A stretch of 64,000 nt of DNA, taken from Prevotella sp. (lineage in GTDB: Bacteria; Bacteroidota; Bacteroidia; Bacteroidales; Bacteroidaceae). Shown here in pieces: positions 51,638 to 61,358 of the stretch; within the stretch, counting starts at the first letter, position 1; every line of letters starts with the position of its first letter. The position numbers and the translations under genes were made by a program. Below the pieces are notes generated by a model. The model had not been told where the DNA came from and did no database searches. It worked only from the letters and a program-made list of their open reading frames with translations. The stretch lies in contig JAFULM010000049.1 in assembly GCA_017483185.1 (NCBI GenBank), positions 1-64,000 on the forward strand, given 5' to 3'.

Positions 51638-53191
51638 ATGAGAATACTTCTTGTTATAGCATCTTTCATGTTGGTCGGTTTGCAGGCTTTTCCTCAGGAA
51701 ACCGAATGTAGAGGACTTTTGGATGGATTGCACTATGGCGTGGAGATGCAGGCGACGCTGTCATCCGGCAAGACTCCGTTGTGGCTCAATGCCAATAAGC
51801 ATGGTCTCAGCTCATTGGAGGAAGCCAACGGATATCTGCGTGCGTCGTTGCAACGCCCTCTCGCGACAGACACTCTGAAGCGCTGGGGCGTGGGCTATGG
51901 CGTCGATGTGGCTGTGCCATACCATTTCACGAGCGATGTCGTTGTGCAACAGGCATACGTCGAGGGCCGATGGCTTCACGGTGTGCTGACAGTGGGCAGC
52001 AAGGAGTGGCCTATGGAGCTGAAGAACAACCGGCTGTCCAGCGGCGGCCAGACGTATGGCATCAACGCCCGTCCGGTTCCGCAGGTGCGGCTCGCTCTGT
52101 CGGACTATTGGGAGGTTCCGCTGACCAAAGGTTGGCTGAGTCTGAAAGGACATATTGCCTACGGTCGCATGACAGACGACAACTGGCAGCATGAGTTTAC
52201 GGGACGGAAAAGCAAATATGCTGATGACGTCTTGTATCACAGCAAGGCCGGCTATCTGAAGATAGGCAACGACTACCGTTTTTGCCCGTGGTCAGTGGAG
52301 TTGGGGTTGGAGATGGCCTCTCTCTTCGGTGGCACGTCTTATATCCCGACTAATGATGAGACATTGGTTTATAAAAACGGGACCGGCCTGAAAGCCTATT
52401 GGAATGCATTCATTCCCGGCGGTTTTGACTCCAACGAGACACAATATACAAACTTTGAGGGAGACCAGTTGGGTAGTTGGATGATTCGTGTCAATTATGA
52501 GAATGAAGATTGGGGCGCACACTTCTATGTGGATAAGTTTTTTGAAGACCATTCTTCCATGTTCCAACTTGATTATAACGGATATGGAACGGGAGACGAA
52601 TGGAACACAAAGAAAAAAAGTAAATATCTGCTTTACGACTTTAAGGACTGGATGCTCGGAATTGAGGTCAATCTGAAACGGGGACGTTGGTTGCGTGACA
52701 TGGTGTTTGAATACATTTATACCAAGTATCAGAGCGGCCCGGTCTATCATGACCGTACTCCCTCCTTGTCTGACCATGTGGGTGGACGTGACAATTATTA
52801 TAATCACGGCATATTCACCGGATGGCAGCATTGGGGTCAGGTGATAGGCAATCCGCTCTATCGTTCGCCTATCTACAACACTGACGGAACGATAGAGGTC
52901 GAAAACAATCGTTTTATGGCATTTCACCTTGGACTGTATGGAGCACCGTCTGACAATCTTAGCTACAGATTTCTGGCAACATATCAGGATGGCTTTGGTA
53001 CATATTTAAGTCCTTATACCCATACAAAGACCAATGTGAGCATATTGTTGGAAGCCTCGTATGCTTTTGACTGCAAGAAGTTGAAAGGTTGGAGTGTTCG
53101 TTGTGGTTATGGCATGGACTTCGGTGGTATTCTCGGAGACAATTATGGAGGACAGATTACGATAACGAAGACCGGATTATTATCATTATGA
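51638..53191 (+). CDS. Capsule assembly Wzi-family outer-membrane protein
   Basis: The 517-residue protein has a signal peptide (ends AFPQ). The Wzi-like barrel pattern follows: a start LHYGVEMQATLSSGKTPLWLNANKHG, then repeated amphipathic strands. Wzi helps attach capsule to the outer membrane in other bacteria. It is the first gene of the polysaccharide locus that fills the rest of the window. Its stop overlaps the next start by 4 bases, so the two are coupled. Confidence 0.85.
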   Translation: MRILLVIASFMLVGLQAFPQETECRGLLDGLHYGVEMQATLSSGKTPLWLNANKHGLSSLEEANGYLRASLQRPLATDTLKRWGVGYGVDVAVPYHFTSDVVVQQAYVEGRWLHGVLTVGSKEWPMELKNNRLSSGGQTYGINARPVPQVRLALSDYWEVPLTKGWLSLKGHIAYGRMTDDNWQHEFTGRKSKYADDVLYHSKAGYLKIGNDYRFCPWSVELGLEMASLFGGTSYIPTNDETLVYKNGTGLKAYWNAFIPGGFDSNETQYTNFEGDQLGSWMIRVNYENEDWGAHFYVDKFFEDHSSMFQLDYNGYGTGDEWNTKKKSKYLLYDFKDWMLGIEVNLKRGRWLRDMVFEYIYTKYQSGPVYHDRTPSLSDHVGGRDNYYNHGIFTGWQHWGQVIGNPLYRSPIYNTDGTIEVENNRFMAFHLGLYGAPSDNLSYRFLATYQDGFGTYLSPYTHTKTNVSILLEASYAFDCKKLKGWSVRCGYGMDFGGILGDNYGGQITITKTGLLSL

Positions 53192-53628
53192 AAGCAATAA
53201 AGTCTATTATGGTCATGGCGCTTGTTGTTGCGGCCATGATGTCTTGTGAGATAGAGATGTCGGGCAATGGAGACCTTGACGGATACTGGCACTTGGTACG
53301 TGTCGACACGCTGACAACAGGTGGAATGTGCGATATGTCTGGCAAACGGGTCTTTTGGAGTGTACAGTCAAGCTTAATCAATGCCACTGACTATGATCGG
53401 CAATACCGAGGTTATTTCTTCCATTTCGACAAGAGTGAAACTACGTTGCGTTTGTTCGATCCTTATGCGGACAAGCGGGCCGATGGCGACATAAAGGTGG
53501 AAGATCCATCGGAAATCAGTCATTTGGGAATAAATGCTCTTGATGAGACATTTAGAATAGAGCAACTCAGCGGCAGTCGTATGACGATTGCCACTGAGCA
53601 GTTGCGGCTCAGTTTCAAGAAGATGTGA
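53188..53628 (+). CDS. DUF4847-like lipoprotein
   Basis: The 146-residue protein has a lipoprotein signal (lipobox AMMSC, Cys about 19). A lipocalin-like beta barrel follows (GDLDGYWHLVRVDTL...VFWSVQSSLI...FFHFDKSETTLRLFDP). It fits DUF4847, a Bacteroidetes family. The start at 53188 overlaps the wzi stop (ATGA). The longer frame upstream is an overlap. The end abuts the convergent sugar-transferase stop with no gap. Confidence 0.82.
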   Translation: MKAIKSIMVMALVVAAMMSCEIEMSGNGDLDGYWHLVRVDTLTTGGMCDMSGKRVFWSVQSSLINATDYDRQYRGYFFHFDKSETTLRLFDPYADKRADGDIKVEDPSEISHLGINALDETFRIEQLSGSRMTIATEQLRLSFKKM

Positions 53629-54297
53629 TTACAGCTTTTTTCCCGTGACGATACTTAGAAAAGTGTTTGTCAGTATTTTGGCGTCAAGCCACCATGAGTG
53701 GTGTTCCAGATAGTATAGGTCGAGTTCGAGGCGTCTCAACATTTTTTCCATTGTGTCTGTGTAGCCGTTATACAGAGTGGCATAGGATGTCACTCCGGGG
53801 CGTATTTGGTATAGATAGACATATCGGGGGTCTCGTTCTATTATCTGTCGGATATAAAACTCGCGTTCGGGTCGTGGTCCGATGAACGCCATGTCTCCCT
53901 TTATTACGTTCCACAACTGGGGCAGTTCGTCCAGATGATGTCTGCGGAGGAAGTGTCCTATCTTTGTCAGCCGGGTGTCGTTGTCGTTCTGACAGAGTTC
54001 CGGCTCGTCCTTCTCGGCATCCACTTTCATGCTTCTGAACTTGTATATATAGAACGGTTTGCCATGCAGTCCGATACGTTCCTGCTTGAAGATGGCCGGT
54101 CCGTTGTCTTCCAAGCGGACGGCGATGTAGCAAATGATAAACAGCGGGGAGAACAGAATGAGGCACAGACACGCCACGATGAAGTCTATTGCTCGTTTCA
54201 GATGGCGTTCGATCACGTTCATTCCGTCATATATGTAATTTGTCTTGTCTTCCATTTCTGTCTTTTGCAATCCTGATGCCAATGTGAGGTGTGGCAT
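53629..54297 (-). CDS. Bacterial sugar transferase (second of two in the locus)
   Basis: The 222-residue protein is a monotopic phosphoglycosyl transferase that loads a sugar phosphate onto undecaprenyl phosphate. It has a basic N-terminus, one hydrophobic re-entrant helix (DFIVACLCLILFSPLFIIC), the KFRSMKVDAE motif, HHLDELPQLWNVIKGDM and GPRPEREFY. Start could be the Met at 54255 (MEDKTNY) instead. It lies 15 bases after the dehydratase gene. Two such enzymes in one locus may act on different sugars. Confidence 0.88.
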   Translation of the reverse strand: MPHLTLASGLQKTEMEDKTNYIYDGMNVIERHLKRAIDFIVACLCLILFSPLFIICYIAVRLEDNGPAIFKQERIGLHGKPFYIYKFRSMKVDAEKDEPELCQNDNDTRLTKIGHFLRRHHLDELPQLWNVIKGDMAFIGPRPEREFYIRQIIERDPRYVYLYQIRPGVTSYATLYNGYTDTMEKMLRRLELDLYYLEHHSWWLDAKILTNTFLSIVTGKKL

Positions 54298-54312
54298 GGG
54301 GTCCTGTGTCTT

Positions 54313-56238
54313 TTAAACGGTTTGTTCTTCTGTATCCAATACCTCGTATTTGGAGTGGTTGCTCTTGTATTCCGGCACGATCTCTTTCATTTCCTTTACG
54401 GTTTCCATGTCATCATATCGGTAGCTTTCGGTGATTAGTTTGTCAATCATGCTCCTCACCTTGTCGAAGTCATACTCCCTTACCGTGGCTATCTTTATCT
54501 TATTATTGAATGTCGGTTTGGTTATTTCCTGATCGTTGAGCACTTCTTCATACAGTTTTTCTCCGTCTCGCAATCCTGTAAACTTGATGTCTATGTTCTT
54601 GGCTCCGCTCAGTTTTATCATGCGTCTTGCCAAGTCGGCAATTTTGACGGGCGCTCCCATATCGAATACGAATATCTCTCCGCCGTGTCCTTTGGTACCG
54701 GCTTCGAGTACAAGTTTGCAGGCTTCGGGTATGAGCATGAAGTATCTGAATATGTCAGGGTGGGTCACCGTGAGCGGGCCACCGTTCTTTATCTGTTCCT
54801 TGAACAGAGGTATCACCGAACCGTTGGAGCCGAGCACATTGCCGAAGCGTGTTGTCACAAACTGCGTGATGCCATTCTTGCTGTTGCTCTTGATGGCTTT
54901 GTCGAGGCTCTGTACATATATCTCGCAGATGCGTTTGGAGCATCCCATCACGTTTGTCGGGTTTACGGCTTTGTCTGTGGATATCATGACAAACTTCTTT
55001 ACGCCGTATTTTACCGACAGGTCGGCCATTATCCGTGTTCCGTTGACATTGTTCTGAATGGCTTCGCAGGGGTTGTCTTCCATCATAGGCACATGCTTGT
55101 AGGCTGCGGCGTGGAAGAGATAGTCCGGCTTGTACATCTTGAACAGTGTCTCCATACGGCTTTGGTTGCAGATGGATGTCACGATGGTCTCTGCCTTTAT
55201 GTGCGGATGCTCTTTCTTCATGAACAGGCGCATGTCGTGTTGAGGCGTTTCGGCCTGATCGATCATGATAATCCTCTCCGGCATGAATTCCGCTACCTGA
55301 CGGGCTATTTCGCTGCCGATGCTTCCTGCCGAGCCTGTTATCATGATGCTTTTGCCGCGCAACAGGTCGCCGACAGCCTTGAGGTCAATCTTTATTTCAT
55401 CACGCGGCAGCAGGTCTTCGATTTCTACTTCTTTCAGCTGATTGGTCGATATATCGCTCTTTCCGTCCCATTCGGTAGTGGTGTTCATTATCAGTATCGA
55501 TATGCCGGCCTCTATCAGTTGGTCCACCATGATAGGGTTGTTGGTGAGGGCTTTCTGTTTCAGAGGAGATATGAGCAGCGTTTTGACATTCTGCTCGGTC
55601 ATCTTCTGCACCACACTCCCGTCGTTGCGGTAGACTCTCACGCCCATGAGTTCCTTTCCGACCAGGTCTTCTGCATCGCTGATAAATCCGCAGAGGCGAA
55701 ACTGCCGTGTCTCTTCCGTATTGATGGCGCGTGCGATGCTTGTGCCGCCGTTCTTGACACCATAGATGAAGACGGGCCTGGCTTCCTGGTCCATGCGATA
55801 ATATTCAAACATATACTTCACCACCATTCGTGCCGTCCACATAATGATGGTGGCGAGAGCGAATGTTGAAGCCAGTTCGCGCATCCTTATGGGCACAAAC
55901 CAATCGTCGAAGTTGAAAAACTGTCGCAGTATGGCTATTATCGCGACTCCGATGAAGTTGCCCATTGCAATCCTGCTTATGTCGGAAAACGATGTATACC
56001 TCATCACGCCCGAGTAGGTGTGCATGATTCGGAAACCGATGATATAGAACACAAGATAGAATGACAATGTGCCGACAAGCGGTACAAACCGTATGGATGT
56101 CGTTTCGGCGCCGTGGTCAAGTGTGTAGCATGTCAGTCCTGAGAATATGACAACAAGACAGTCGAAGATGAAAACGCACCAATATGGCAACGCATCTTTT
56201 GAGAAATACCAGTGTGACAGTTTGTTTAATATGCTCAT
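54313..56238 (-). CDS. Nucleotide-sugar 4,6-dehydratase, CapD/WbpM/PglF type
   Basis: The 641-residue protein has four N-terminal membrane helices (within about residues 15-130). An unusual cofactor domain follows, then the SDR domain: GSAGSIGSEIARQ for NAD binding, HAAAYKHVPMMEDNP, and ISTDKAVNPTNVMG with the modified catalytic triad of the dehydratases. It makes UDP-4-keto-6-deoxy-GlcNAc from UDP-GlcNAc at the membrane. The neighbouring aminotransferase would use this product. It is the usual length (about 640). Confidence 0.93.
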   Translation of the reverse strand: MSILNKLSHWYFSKDALPYWCVFIFDCLVVIFSGLTCYTLDHGAETTSIRFVPLVGTLSFYLVFYIIGFRIMHTYSGVMRYTSFSDISRIAMGNFIGVAIIAILRQFFNFDDWFVPIRMRELASTFALATIIMWTARMVVKYMFEYYRMDQEARPVFIYGVKNGGTSIARAINTEETRQFRLCGFISDAEDLVGKELMGVRVYRNDGSVVQKMTEQNVKTLLISPLKQKALTNNPIMVDQLIEAGISILIMNTTTEWDGKSDISTNQLKEVEIEDLLPRDEIKIDLKAVGDLLRGKSIMITGSAGSIGSEIARQVAEFMPERIIMIDQAETPQHDMRLFMKKEHPHIKAETIVTSICNQSRMETLFKMYKPDYLFHAAAYKHVPMMEDNPCEAIQNNVNGTRIMADLSVKYGVKKFVMISTDKAVNPTNVMGCSKRICEIYVQSLDKAIKSNSKNGITQFVTTRFGNVLGSNGSVIPLFKEQIKNGGPLTVTHPDIFRYFMLIPEACKLVLEAGTKGHGGEIFVFDMGAPVKIADLARRMIKLSGAKNIDIKFTGLRDGEKLYEEVLNDQEITKPTFNNKIKIATVREYDFDKVRSMIDKLITESYRYDDMETVKEMKEIVPEYKSNHSKYEVLDTEEQTV

Positions 56239-56258
56239 CTTCTCTTATTTCTTCCAAG

Positions 56259-56843
56259 TTATATGATTTTCTTAATCGTCAGGAATATGATTTTGAAGTA
56301 TTCCCTTGAATTATGATTTTCGATATACCGCATGTTGAGCCTTATCTTGTCGGGCATGATTTGCTCCACGTAGGCTTTGTCCGGATCGTCCGCCCGTCCG
56401 AGTATTTCGTTTTCGTCGGCATATTCGATTGAGGCATAGTCGGTGATGCCCGGTTTCACGCTCAATACCCGCCGTTGCTCGGCGGTGTACATGTCCACAT
56501 ATTTTTTTACCTCTGGCCGTGGGCCGACCAGACTCATGTCGCCTTTCAGGACGTTGAGCAACTGCGGGAGCTCGTCGATCTTGTATCGGCGTATGAAGTA
56601 TCCAATGCGCGTGATGCGGGAGTCATGTCCACCGACGGTGATCAGTCCTTGCTTGTCCGAGCCGGTGCGCATCGAACGGAACTTCAGCAGCCGAAACATC
56701 TTTCCGTCCTTTCCCACACGTTGCTGACGGTAGAAACCGCCGCCGGGACTTTCCGTTCGGATGAGGATGTAGACGACGAGGAGTATCGGTGACAGTACCA
56801 CCAATCCGGCGAATGAAAACAATATGTCAAACAGTCTTGTCAA
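56259..56843 (-). CDS. Initiating sugar transferase, PglC/WcfS-like
   Basis: The 194-residue protein has one N-terminal re-entrant membrane helix (LFSFAGLVVLSPILLVVY), the RQQRVGKDGKMFRLLKFRSM segment with the catalytic Asp-Glu further on (IDELPQLLNVLKGDMSLVGPRPE) and KPGITDYASIEYADENE. This last stretch is typical of WcfS-type enzymes that start zwitterionic capsule units with AATGal. It overlaps the aminotransferase gene by 4 bases. Confidence 0.9.
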   Translation of the reverse strand: MTRLFDILFSFAGLVVLSPILLVVYILIRTESPGGGFYRQQRVGKDGKMFRLLKFRSMRTGSDKQGLITVGGHDSRITRIGYFIRRYKIDELPQLLNVLKGDMSLVGPRPEVKKYVDMYTAEQRRVLSVKPGITDYASIEYADENEILGRADDPDKAYVEQIMPDKIRLNMRYIENHNSREYFKIIFLTIKKII

Positions 56844-58033
56844 AACGCTATGTCTATGAAGTTCTTCAGCAGATAGTCTATCTGCTCGTCGGTGAGTCTC
56901 GTGTGTAGCGGCAGTGTCACTTCGTTGCGGAACTGTCCGTAGGCGTTAGGAAAATCCTTGATGTCGAAGCCCAGCGCTTTGTAGGCTGTCATCATCGGCA
57001 GCGGTTTGTAGTGGACGTTGCAGGCGATATCCCTTTTTGCCATCTCCGTTATGACGTTGTTGCGGAATGTCTCGTCTTTGCCGAGCAGACGGACGAGATA
57101 CAGATGGCCGGACGACTTGTGTTCGTCGTTGTAGTGGTCCAACACCTGTATGTCGTGCCCTCTCAGGGCCTCGTCGTACATGCCTATCATTTCCCGTCGC
57201 CGTGCCAACAGTCCCTCATAGCGCTTCATCTGCACCAGACCTATGGCGGCCATGATGTCCGTCATGTTGCACTTGTATGCCGGAGAGACGATGTCATACT
57301 CCCAAGCGCCCAACTGTGTCTTAGCCAGCGCGTCCTTGCTCTGTCCGTGCAGTGAGAGCAGTTGGAACTCCTTGTAGAGCGCGTCGTTGTCGACACCCTC
57401 TATCGGTCTCCATGTCAGGGCGCCACCTTCGGCCGTCGTGAAATTCTTGACGGCATGAAAACTGAACGACGTGAAGTCCGCGATGCTTCCCGCCATCCGG
57501 CCGTGCCGGCTGGCTCCGAAGGCATGGGCGGCATCCGCCGTCACGACAATCCTGCCGATGGCCTTCTGTATGTCGTTGTCGGGTCTGAACAGATGCTTCT
57601 TGCTGTCGACGATGTCGAATATCCTGTCGTAGTCACACGGCACACCGCCCAGATCGACGGGGATGATGGCCTTTGTGTGCTCATTGATGGTATCAGCCAT
57701 CATGTCGTAGTCCATTTCCCATGAATCCTTCTTTGTGTCGATGAGCACAACTTTCGCCCCTACATGGCATATCACGCTGGCCGACGCCGTGTATGTGTAT
57801 GCCGAGGTTATCACTTCGTCATCCGGTCCTATGCCCAACACTCTGAGCACAGACTCGAGACATGCCGTCGCGGAGTTGAGGCAGACGGCCTTGTCCGTAT
57901 GACAGTAAGACGCGATCTGTCGCTCCAGTTCCTTGGTGCGTGGACCGGTGGTGATCCATCCCGACAGCAGGGCGTCGCGCACCTCGTTGGCTTCGGCTTC
58001 TGTTATATCTGGTGGTGAAAACGGTATTTTCAT
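56840..58033 (-). CDS. DegT/DnrJ/EryC1/StrS aminotransferase (WcfR/PglE-like)
   Basis: This PLP enzyme adds an amino group to a 4-keto sugar nucleotide. The 397-residue protein has the family signature: AVCLNSATACLESVL near residue 56, DAAHAFGASRHGRM, and the PLP Lys in SFHAVKNFTTAEGGA. It begins at MKIPFSPPDITEAEA (58033), 7 bases after the stop of the glycosyltransferase gene. Together with the 4,6-dehydratase it would give a UDP-4-amino-4,6-dideoxy sugar. No acetyltransferase (PglD) gene is visible. Confidence 0.92.
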   Translation of the reverse strand: MKIPFSPPDITEAEANEVRDALLSGWITTGPRTKELERQIASYCHTDKAVCLNSATACLESVLRVLGIGPDDEVITSAYTYTASASVICHVGAKVVLIDTKKDSWEMDYDMMADTINEHTKAIIPVDLGGVPCDYDRIFDIVDSKKHLFRPDNDIQKAIGRIVVTADAAHAFGASRHGRMAGSIADFTSFSFHAVKNFTTAEGGALTWRPIEGVDNDALYKEFQLLSLHGQSKDALAKTQLGAWEYDIVSPAYKCNMTDIMAAIGLVQMKRYEGLLARRREMIGMYDEALRGHDIQVLDHYNDEHKSSGHLYLVRLLGKDETFRNNVITEMAKRDIACNVHYKPLPMMTAYKALGFDIKDFPNAYGQFRNEVTLPLHTRLTDEQIDYLLKNFIDIAF

Positions 58034-58040
58034 TATTCTC

Positions 58041-59063
58041 TTATCTGTTTGATTTGACATTAAACTTCTTATTCATAACGATCTTATAGATTCCGGCTAA
58101 ATATCCGTAGCCGTAGCTCAGGTGTATATTCGCAAAGACATACGGCATCATCAGGACCAGTAGCGGCCGTTTGAGTCTTGCGGCCGACTTGCATCCTATC
58201 GCCATGCCGATGAACATGTGGAGGGCAAGCACCGCTGCATACATCCACAATATGATATCAGAGAAGCAACTCAATATGCCGCCTATGATTATCCCGAGCA
58301 GGAATAGCATCGGGAAAAACTGGCGGATGGTGGCCGGGTGGCCGAGCTTCTTGTTCACCAGCGGTTTGAAGAGACCATACTGAAAGTACATCCGGCACAT
58401 TTTTCCGATTGTGTCGCGTGCCGTATAGTTTATGACAAGTTGCGGTATCAGATAGATGCTTCCCCCATGATTTGTCAGTCTGGCGTTGAATTCGTCATCC
58501 TGATTTCTCGTAAGGTCTGTGTCAAACAGACCAATCTTGTCGAAGACCTCACGCCGGTAGCATCCGAACGGTACGGTGTCGGTAGTCGTGATCTCTTTCA
58601 CGCCGATTTTGTGCTTCGAACCTCCGACGCCGAAAGGATGGCTTGAAGCGATGGCAATGGCATGACACACGGTCGTGTCACGGGCTGCTACCGTATTCCA
58701 TACGGCTCCCACATTGTCCGCACCAAGTTCATGAAGATATCTTGTCAGCGTTGATACATAGTTGTCCGGATAGATGCAATGTCCGTCAATGCGCATCACC
58801 ACGTCGCCCTCAGACCGGCGTATTCCCTCGTTCAGTGCGTAGGGTACGGTATGTTGAGGATTGTCAATCAGTTTGATATGGTTGTATTTTGCTGTATAAT
58901 CAGAAACGATATCTCTTGTTCGGTCCGTACTCATACCGTCGACGAACAAAATCTCCATGTCATCCGACGGGTAGTCCTGTCCCAGCATAGACTCAATGCA
59001 CCTTGCAATGTATTTTTCTTCATTATATATAGGGCATATTATAGAAACCTTATGCTTGTTCAT
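58041..59063 (-). CDS. GT2 family glycosyltransferase with membrane tail
   Basis: The 340-residue protein has a GT-A domain (SIICPIYNEEKYIARCIESM, ILFVDGMSTDRT, MRIDGHCIYPDN) and about three membrane helices after residue 240, so it works at the inner membrane. It probably adds a sugar to the lipid-linked repeat. It heads the minus-strand operon; a -7 element TATCTTTG lies at 59071-59078. The downstream genes follow with gaps of under 21 bases. Confidence 0.9.
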   Translation of the reverse strand: MNKHKVSIICPIYNEEKYIARCIESMLGQDYPSDDMEILFVDGMSTDRTRDIVSDYTAKYNHIKLIDNPQHTVPYALNEGIRRSEGDVVMRIDGHCIYPDNYVSTLTRYLHELGADNVGAVWNTVAARDTTVCHAIAIASSHPFGVGGSKHKIGVKEITTTDTVPFGCYRREVFDKIGLFDTDLTRNQDDEFNARLTNHGGSIYLIPQLVINYTARDTIGKMCRMYFQYGLFKPLVNKKLGHPATIRQFFPMLFLLGIIIGGILSCFSDIILWMYAAVLALHMFIGMAIGCKSAARLKRPLLVLMMPYVFANIHLSYGYGYLAGIYKIVMNKKFNVKSNR

Positions 59064-59392
59064 GATAGTACAAAGATACGATGTTTTAAATTAATAACTT
59101 AAAAAGTATATAAATATTGTATGAGGAGACTACTTTTCGGCGTATTTGCCTGATTTTCTCCGAAGTCACGCAATAAATTTTTTAAGTCATTGTTATGAGG
59201 GCGTGTCAAAATGCAACGGAAGCGACTTGTAGGGACATATTCTTGTATCTGTCCGCAAAACAAACGTTGAATATCAATACGTTACGAACGGACAAATACA
59301 AGAATATGTCCCTACAAGTCGCTTCCGTTGCATTTTGACACGCCCTCGTTCGTTTGTCACGTCCTCAATGTGGTGCGCTTATCAGAAAATTC
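59064..59392. other. Gene-free interval with a perfect hairpin
   Basis: Between the glycosyltransferase gene and the AAA-ATPase gene lie an AT-rich promoter region and the 52-base-arm hairpin at 59197-59347. No gene is supported. Confidence 0.65.
59197..59347. repeat. Perfect 52-base inverted repeat
   Basis: Arms 59197-59248 and 59296-59347 are perfectly complementary, starting GAGGGCGTGTCAAAATGCAA. Pairing continues imperfectly through CTGTCCG and CGGAC. The outer part is similar to the smaller hairpin at 61866-61918, so both belong to one family. Confidence 0.95.
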
Positions 59393-60973
59393 TCAGTTTG
59401 CGGGGGTGTCGCTCTTTATCTCCCAGTTGCCGATTGTCCGTCTCTCACGGTCAAAGTTGATGCCGACCTTAACCACGGGCAGGCCGCAACGGATGAAGCG
59501 TGAGGGATAATCCTTCAGCTCAATCTGGCGCATGGCCGCAGCCGCATCACCGCCAAGTTTCAGTTCCATGACGTAGAGCGTGTCTGCCGTGCGCATCACC
59601 ATGTCGACACGACCGCGTGGCGTGCGTACCTCTACATCTACAAACATGCCGAGAAGTGAGAAGATGATGTAAAGCATCTGTTGATAATGCCCCTCGTAGT
59701 CGGTGTTGTCACAGTAAGGAACGGTAAGCAGGAACTCCTGAAGCAGACCGAGTGAGTCTTCGAAGCGTCCTTCCTGGATTGCTATCGCCATCAGTGCCAC
59801 GGTGGTAATTCCGGTTTCTGTCCGCTCATTGAGATAGTTTGGTATGAGGCTCTGCATGAGCCCCACGCGGATCTCTTTGTTCGGGATGTCGAGAGTGTAG
59901 AGATTTCCCATCGGATTATAGTCCTTTATCGTCACATATCCGCTCTGATAGAGCAGCGGCGTGATGCTCGTCATGCGCTCCGTGGGAGCGTCAAACGCGG
60001 AAGCCATTGCCTTCAGGTCTCCTATGCGCGACGGAACGACCTTATATTTGCGCAGCATCTCGATAAGGTAAGTGGGAGTGCCGCTGCCGAACCAGTAGTC
60101 ATCTATCTTTTTCCACGCCAATGCGTTTATCAGACTGAATGGGTTGTATATGTCCGGCGAAGGCCACGTGAAATGATACCCGTCGTACCGTTCTTTCAGA
60201 CGCAGCATGGTCTCGTCGACGGTCAGGCCGAGCGTGTTTGCCAGTCGGGCGATGTGTTCCGGTGCTTGCGAGCGCATTTCATCTTCTGTGATACCGCAGA
60301 TGGCGGCAAACGGCTCGAGCATACTGATGTTGGATATGTTGTTCAGTTCACTGAAGATGCTCAACTGTGAGAATTTTGTAATGCCGGTGAGGAACACAAA
60401 TCGCAGGTAAGGGTCGCACGCTTTCAGCGGGGAGTAGAAGTTGCGCATGATATTGCGGAGCACCGGCAGGTCACGCTCCTCGTGCATCACGTCAAGCAAG
60501 GGCGCGTCATATTCGTCTATGAGCACGACAACCTTGTGGCCGGTCTGCTCGAATGCGCGCATTATCAAAGTTGTCAAACGGTCGTTAGTCTTTTTTGCCC
60601 TTTCTGGCAAACCGTATTTCTTCTCATACTCAAATAACTGTAAGTCGAGCATATTTTCTAAAGTCTCCTTGTCTGCATGTTTCGCACGACTCATGTCGAA
60701 ATGCAGCACGGGATAGGCCGTCCATTCTTTCTCAAGGCGGCCGGCTGCCAGTCCCTTGAACAGGTCTTGCCGTCCTTCAAAGAAGCTGCGCAGGGTCGAT
60801 GTCAACAACGATTTGCCGAAGCGGCGTGGCCGGCTCAAGAAGAAATACTTTGCGTCATCGTGTGCCATATTGTACACGTACTCCGTCTTGTCTATATAGA
60901 GGTAGCCGCCCTCGCGGATATTCTCGAAGGTCTGTATGCCCACCGGGCAGCGGCTCAATTTCTGTTGTTCCAT
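59393..60973 (-). CDS. AAA-ATPase-like protein with PD-(D/E)XK nuclease domain
   Basis: The 526-residue protein has an N-terminal AAA-ATPase-like domain (IQTFENIREGGYLYIDKTEYV, then RPRRFGKSLLTSTL as P-loop). Walker B is VVLIDEYDAPL near residue 145. A C-terminal PD-(D/E)XK-like domain follows, with GRVDMVMRTADTLYVMELKL (metal-binding Asp and Glu-x-Lys). This layout is very common in Bacteroidetes and mostly of unknown function; some copies act in defence or in repeat-linked regions. It sits between two related hairpins and a family B element inside the polysaccharide locus, with its own -7 element at 61001-61008. Confidence 0.9.
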   Translation of the reverse strand: MEQQKLSRCPVGIQTFENIREGGYLYIDKTEYVYNMAHDDAKYFFLSRPRRFGKSLLTSTLRSFFEGRQDLFKGLAAGRLEKEWTAYPVLHFDMSRAKHADKETLENMLDLQLFEYEKKYGLPERAKKTNDRLTTLIMRAFEQTGHKVVVLIDEYDAPLLDVMHEERDLPVLRNIMRNFYSPLKACDPYLRFVFLTGITKFSQLSIFSELNNISNISMLEPFAAICGITEDEMRSQAPEHIARLANTLGLTVDETMLRLKERYDGYHFTWPSPDIYNPFSLINALAWKKIDDYWFGSGTPTYLIEMLRKYKVVPSRIGDLKAMASAFDAPTERMTSITPLLYQSGYVTIKDYNPMGNLYTLDIPNKEIRVGLMQSLIPNYLNERTETGITTVALMAIAIQEGRFEDSLGLLQEFLLTVPYCDNTDYEGHYQQMLYIIFSLLGMFVDVEVRTPRGRVDMVMRTADTLYVMELKLGGDAAAAMRQIELKDYPSRFIRCGLPVVKVGINFDRERRTIGNWEIKSDTPAN

Positions 60974-61137
60974 GACGATATGTCTTTAGTATCTGATTGG
61001 CAAAGATAAGCATAAAATTCCATAATCATCCACTGGCGGGATAAAGAATTAGGTCTCTCTTTGAAAAAACACCCATTTTTACGCACCATCACAGCCGTTT
61101 GCCATATTGATGTTTTCAAATGAACTCTTCCGATATA

Positions 61138-61258
61138 GTAGGGTCGCGACCCGTCGCGACCGCCTCCGTGCCAACAATACAACTAATCATGTATATACGT
61201 CAACCGTGCGAATTAAATCACGTGGCAAAGAGGCGGTCGCGTCGGGTCGCGACCCTAC
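61138..61258. repeat. Family B inverted repeat, copy 3
   Basis: 27-base arms (61138-61164, 61232-61258, one mismatch) with GTAGGGTCGCGACC and the palindrome GGTCGCGACC. Length (121 bases) equals copy 2 and is one more than copy 1. Confidence 0.92.
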
Positions 61259-61358
61259 TATGTGACTCCAAATATCGGAAGAACCTTCAAAAGGACATGC
61301 GACGTTAATATAAAAAGCCCGGAAGTCAATATTTTTCCTAATTTTAGGCCTTCAAAAC

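Noticed and set aside
59393..60973. AAA-ATPase/PD-(D/E)XK gene as a transposase for the surrounding repeats
   Set aside because: The fold is ATPase plus nuclease-like but the family occurs widely without these repeats, and no link beyond position is visible.
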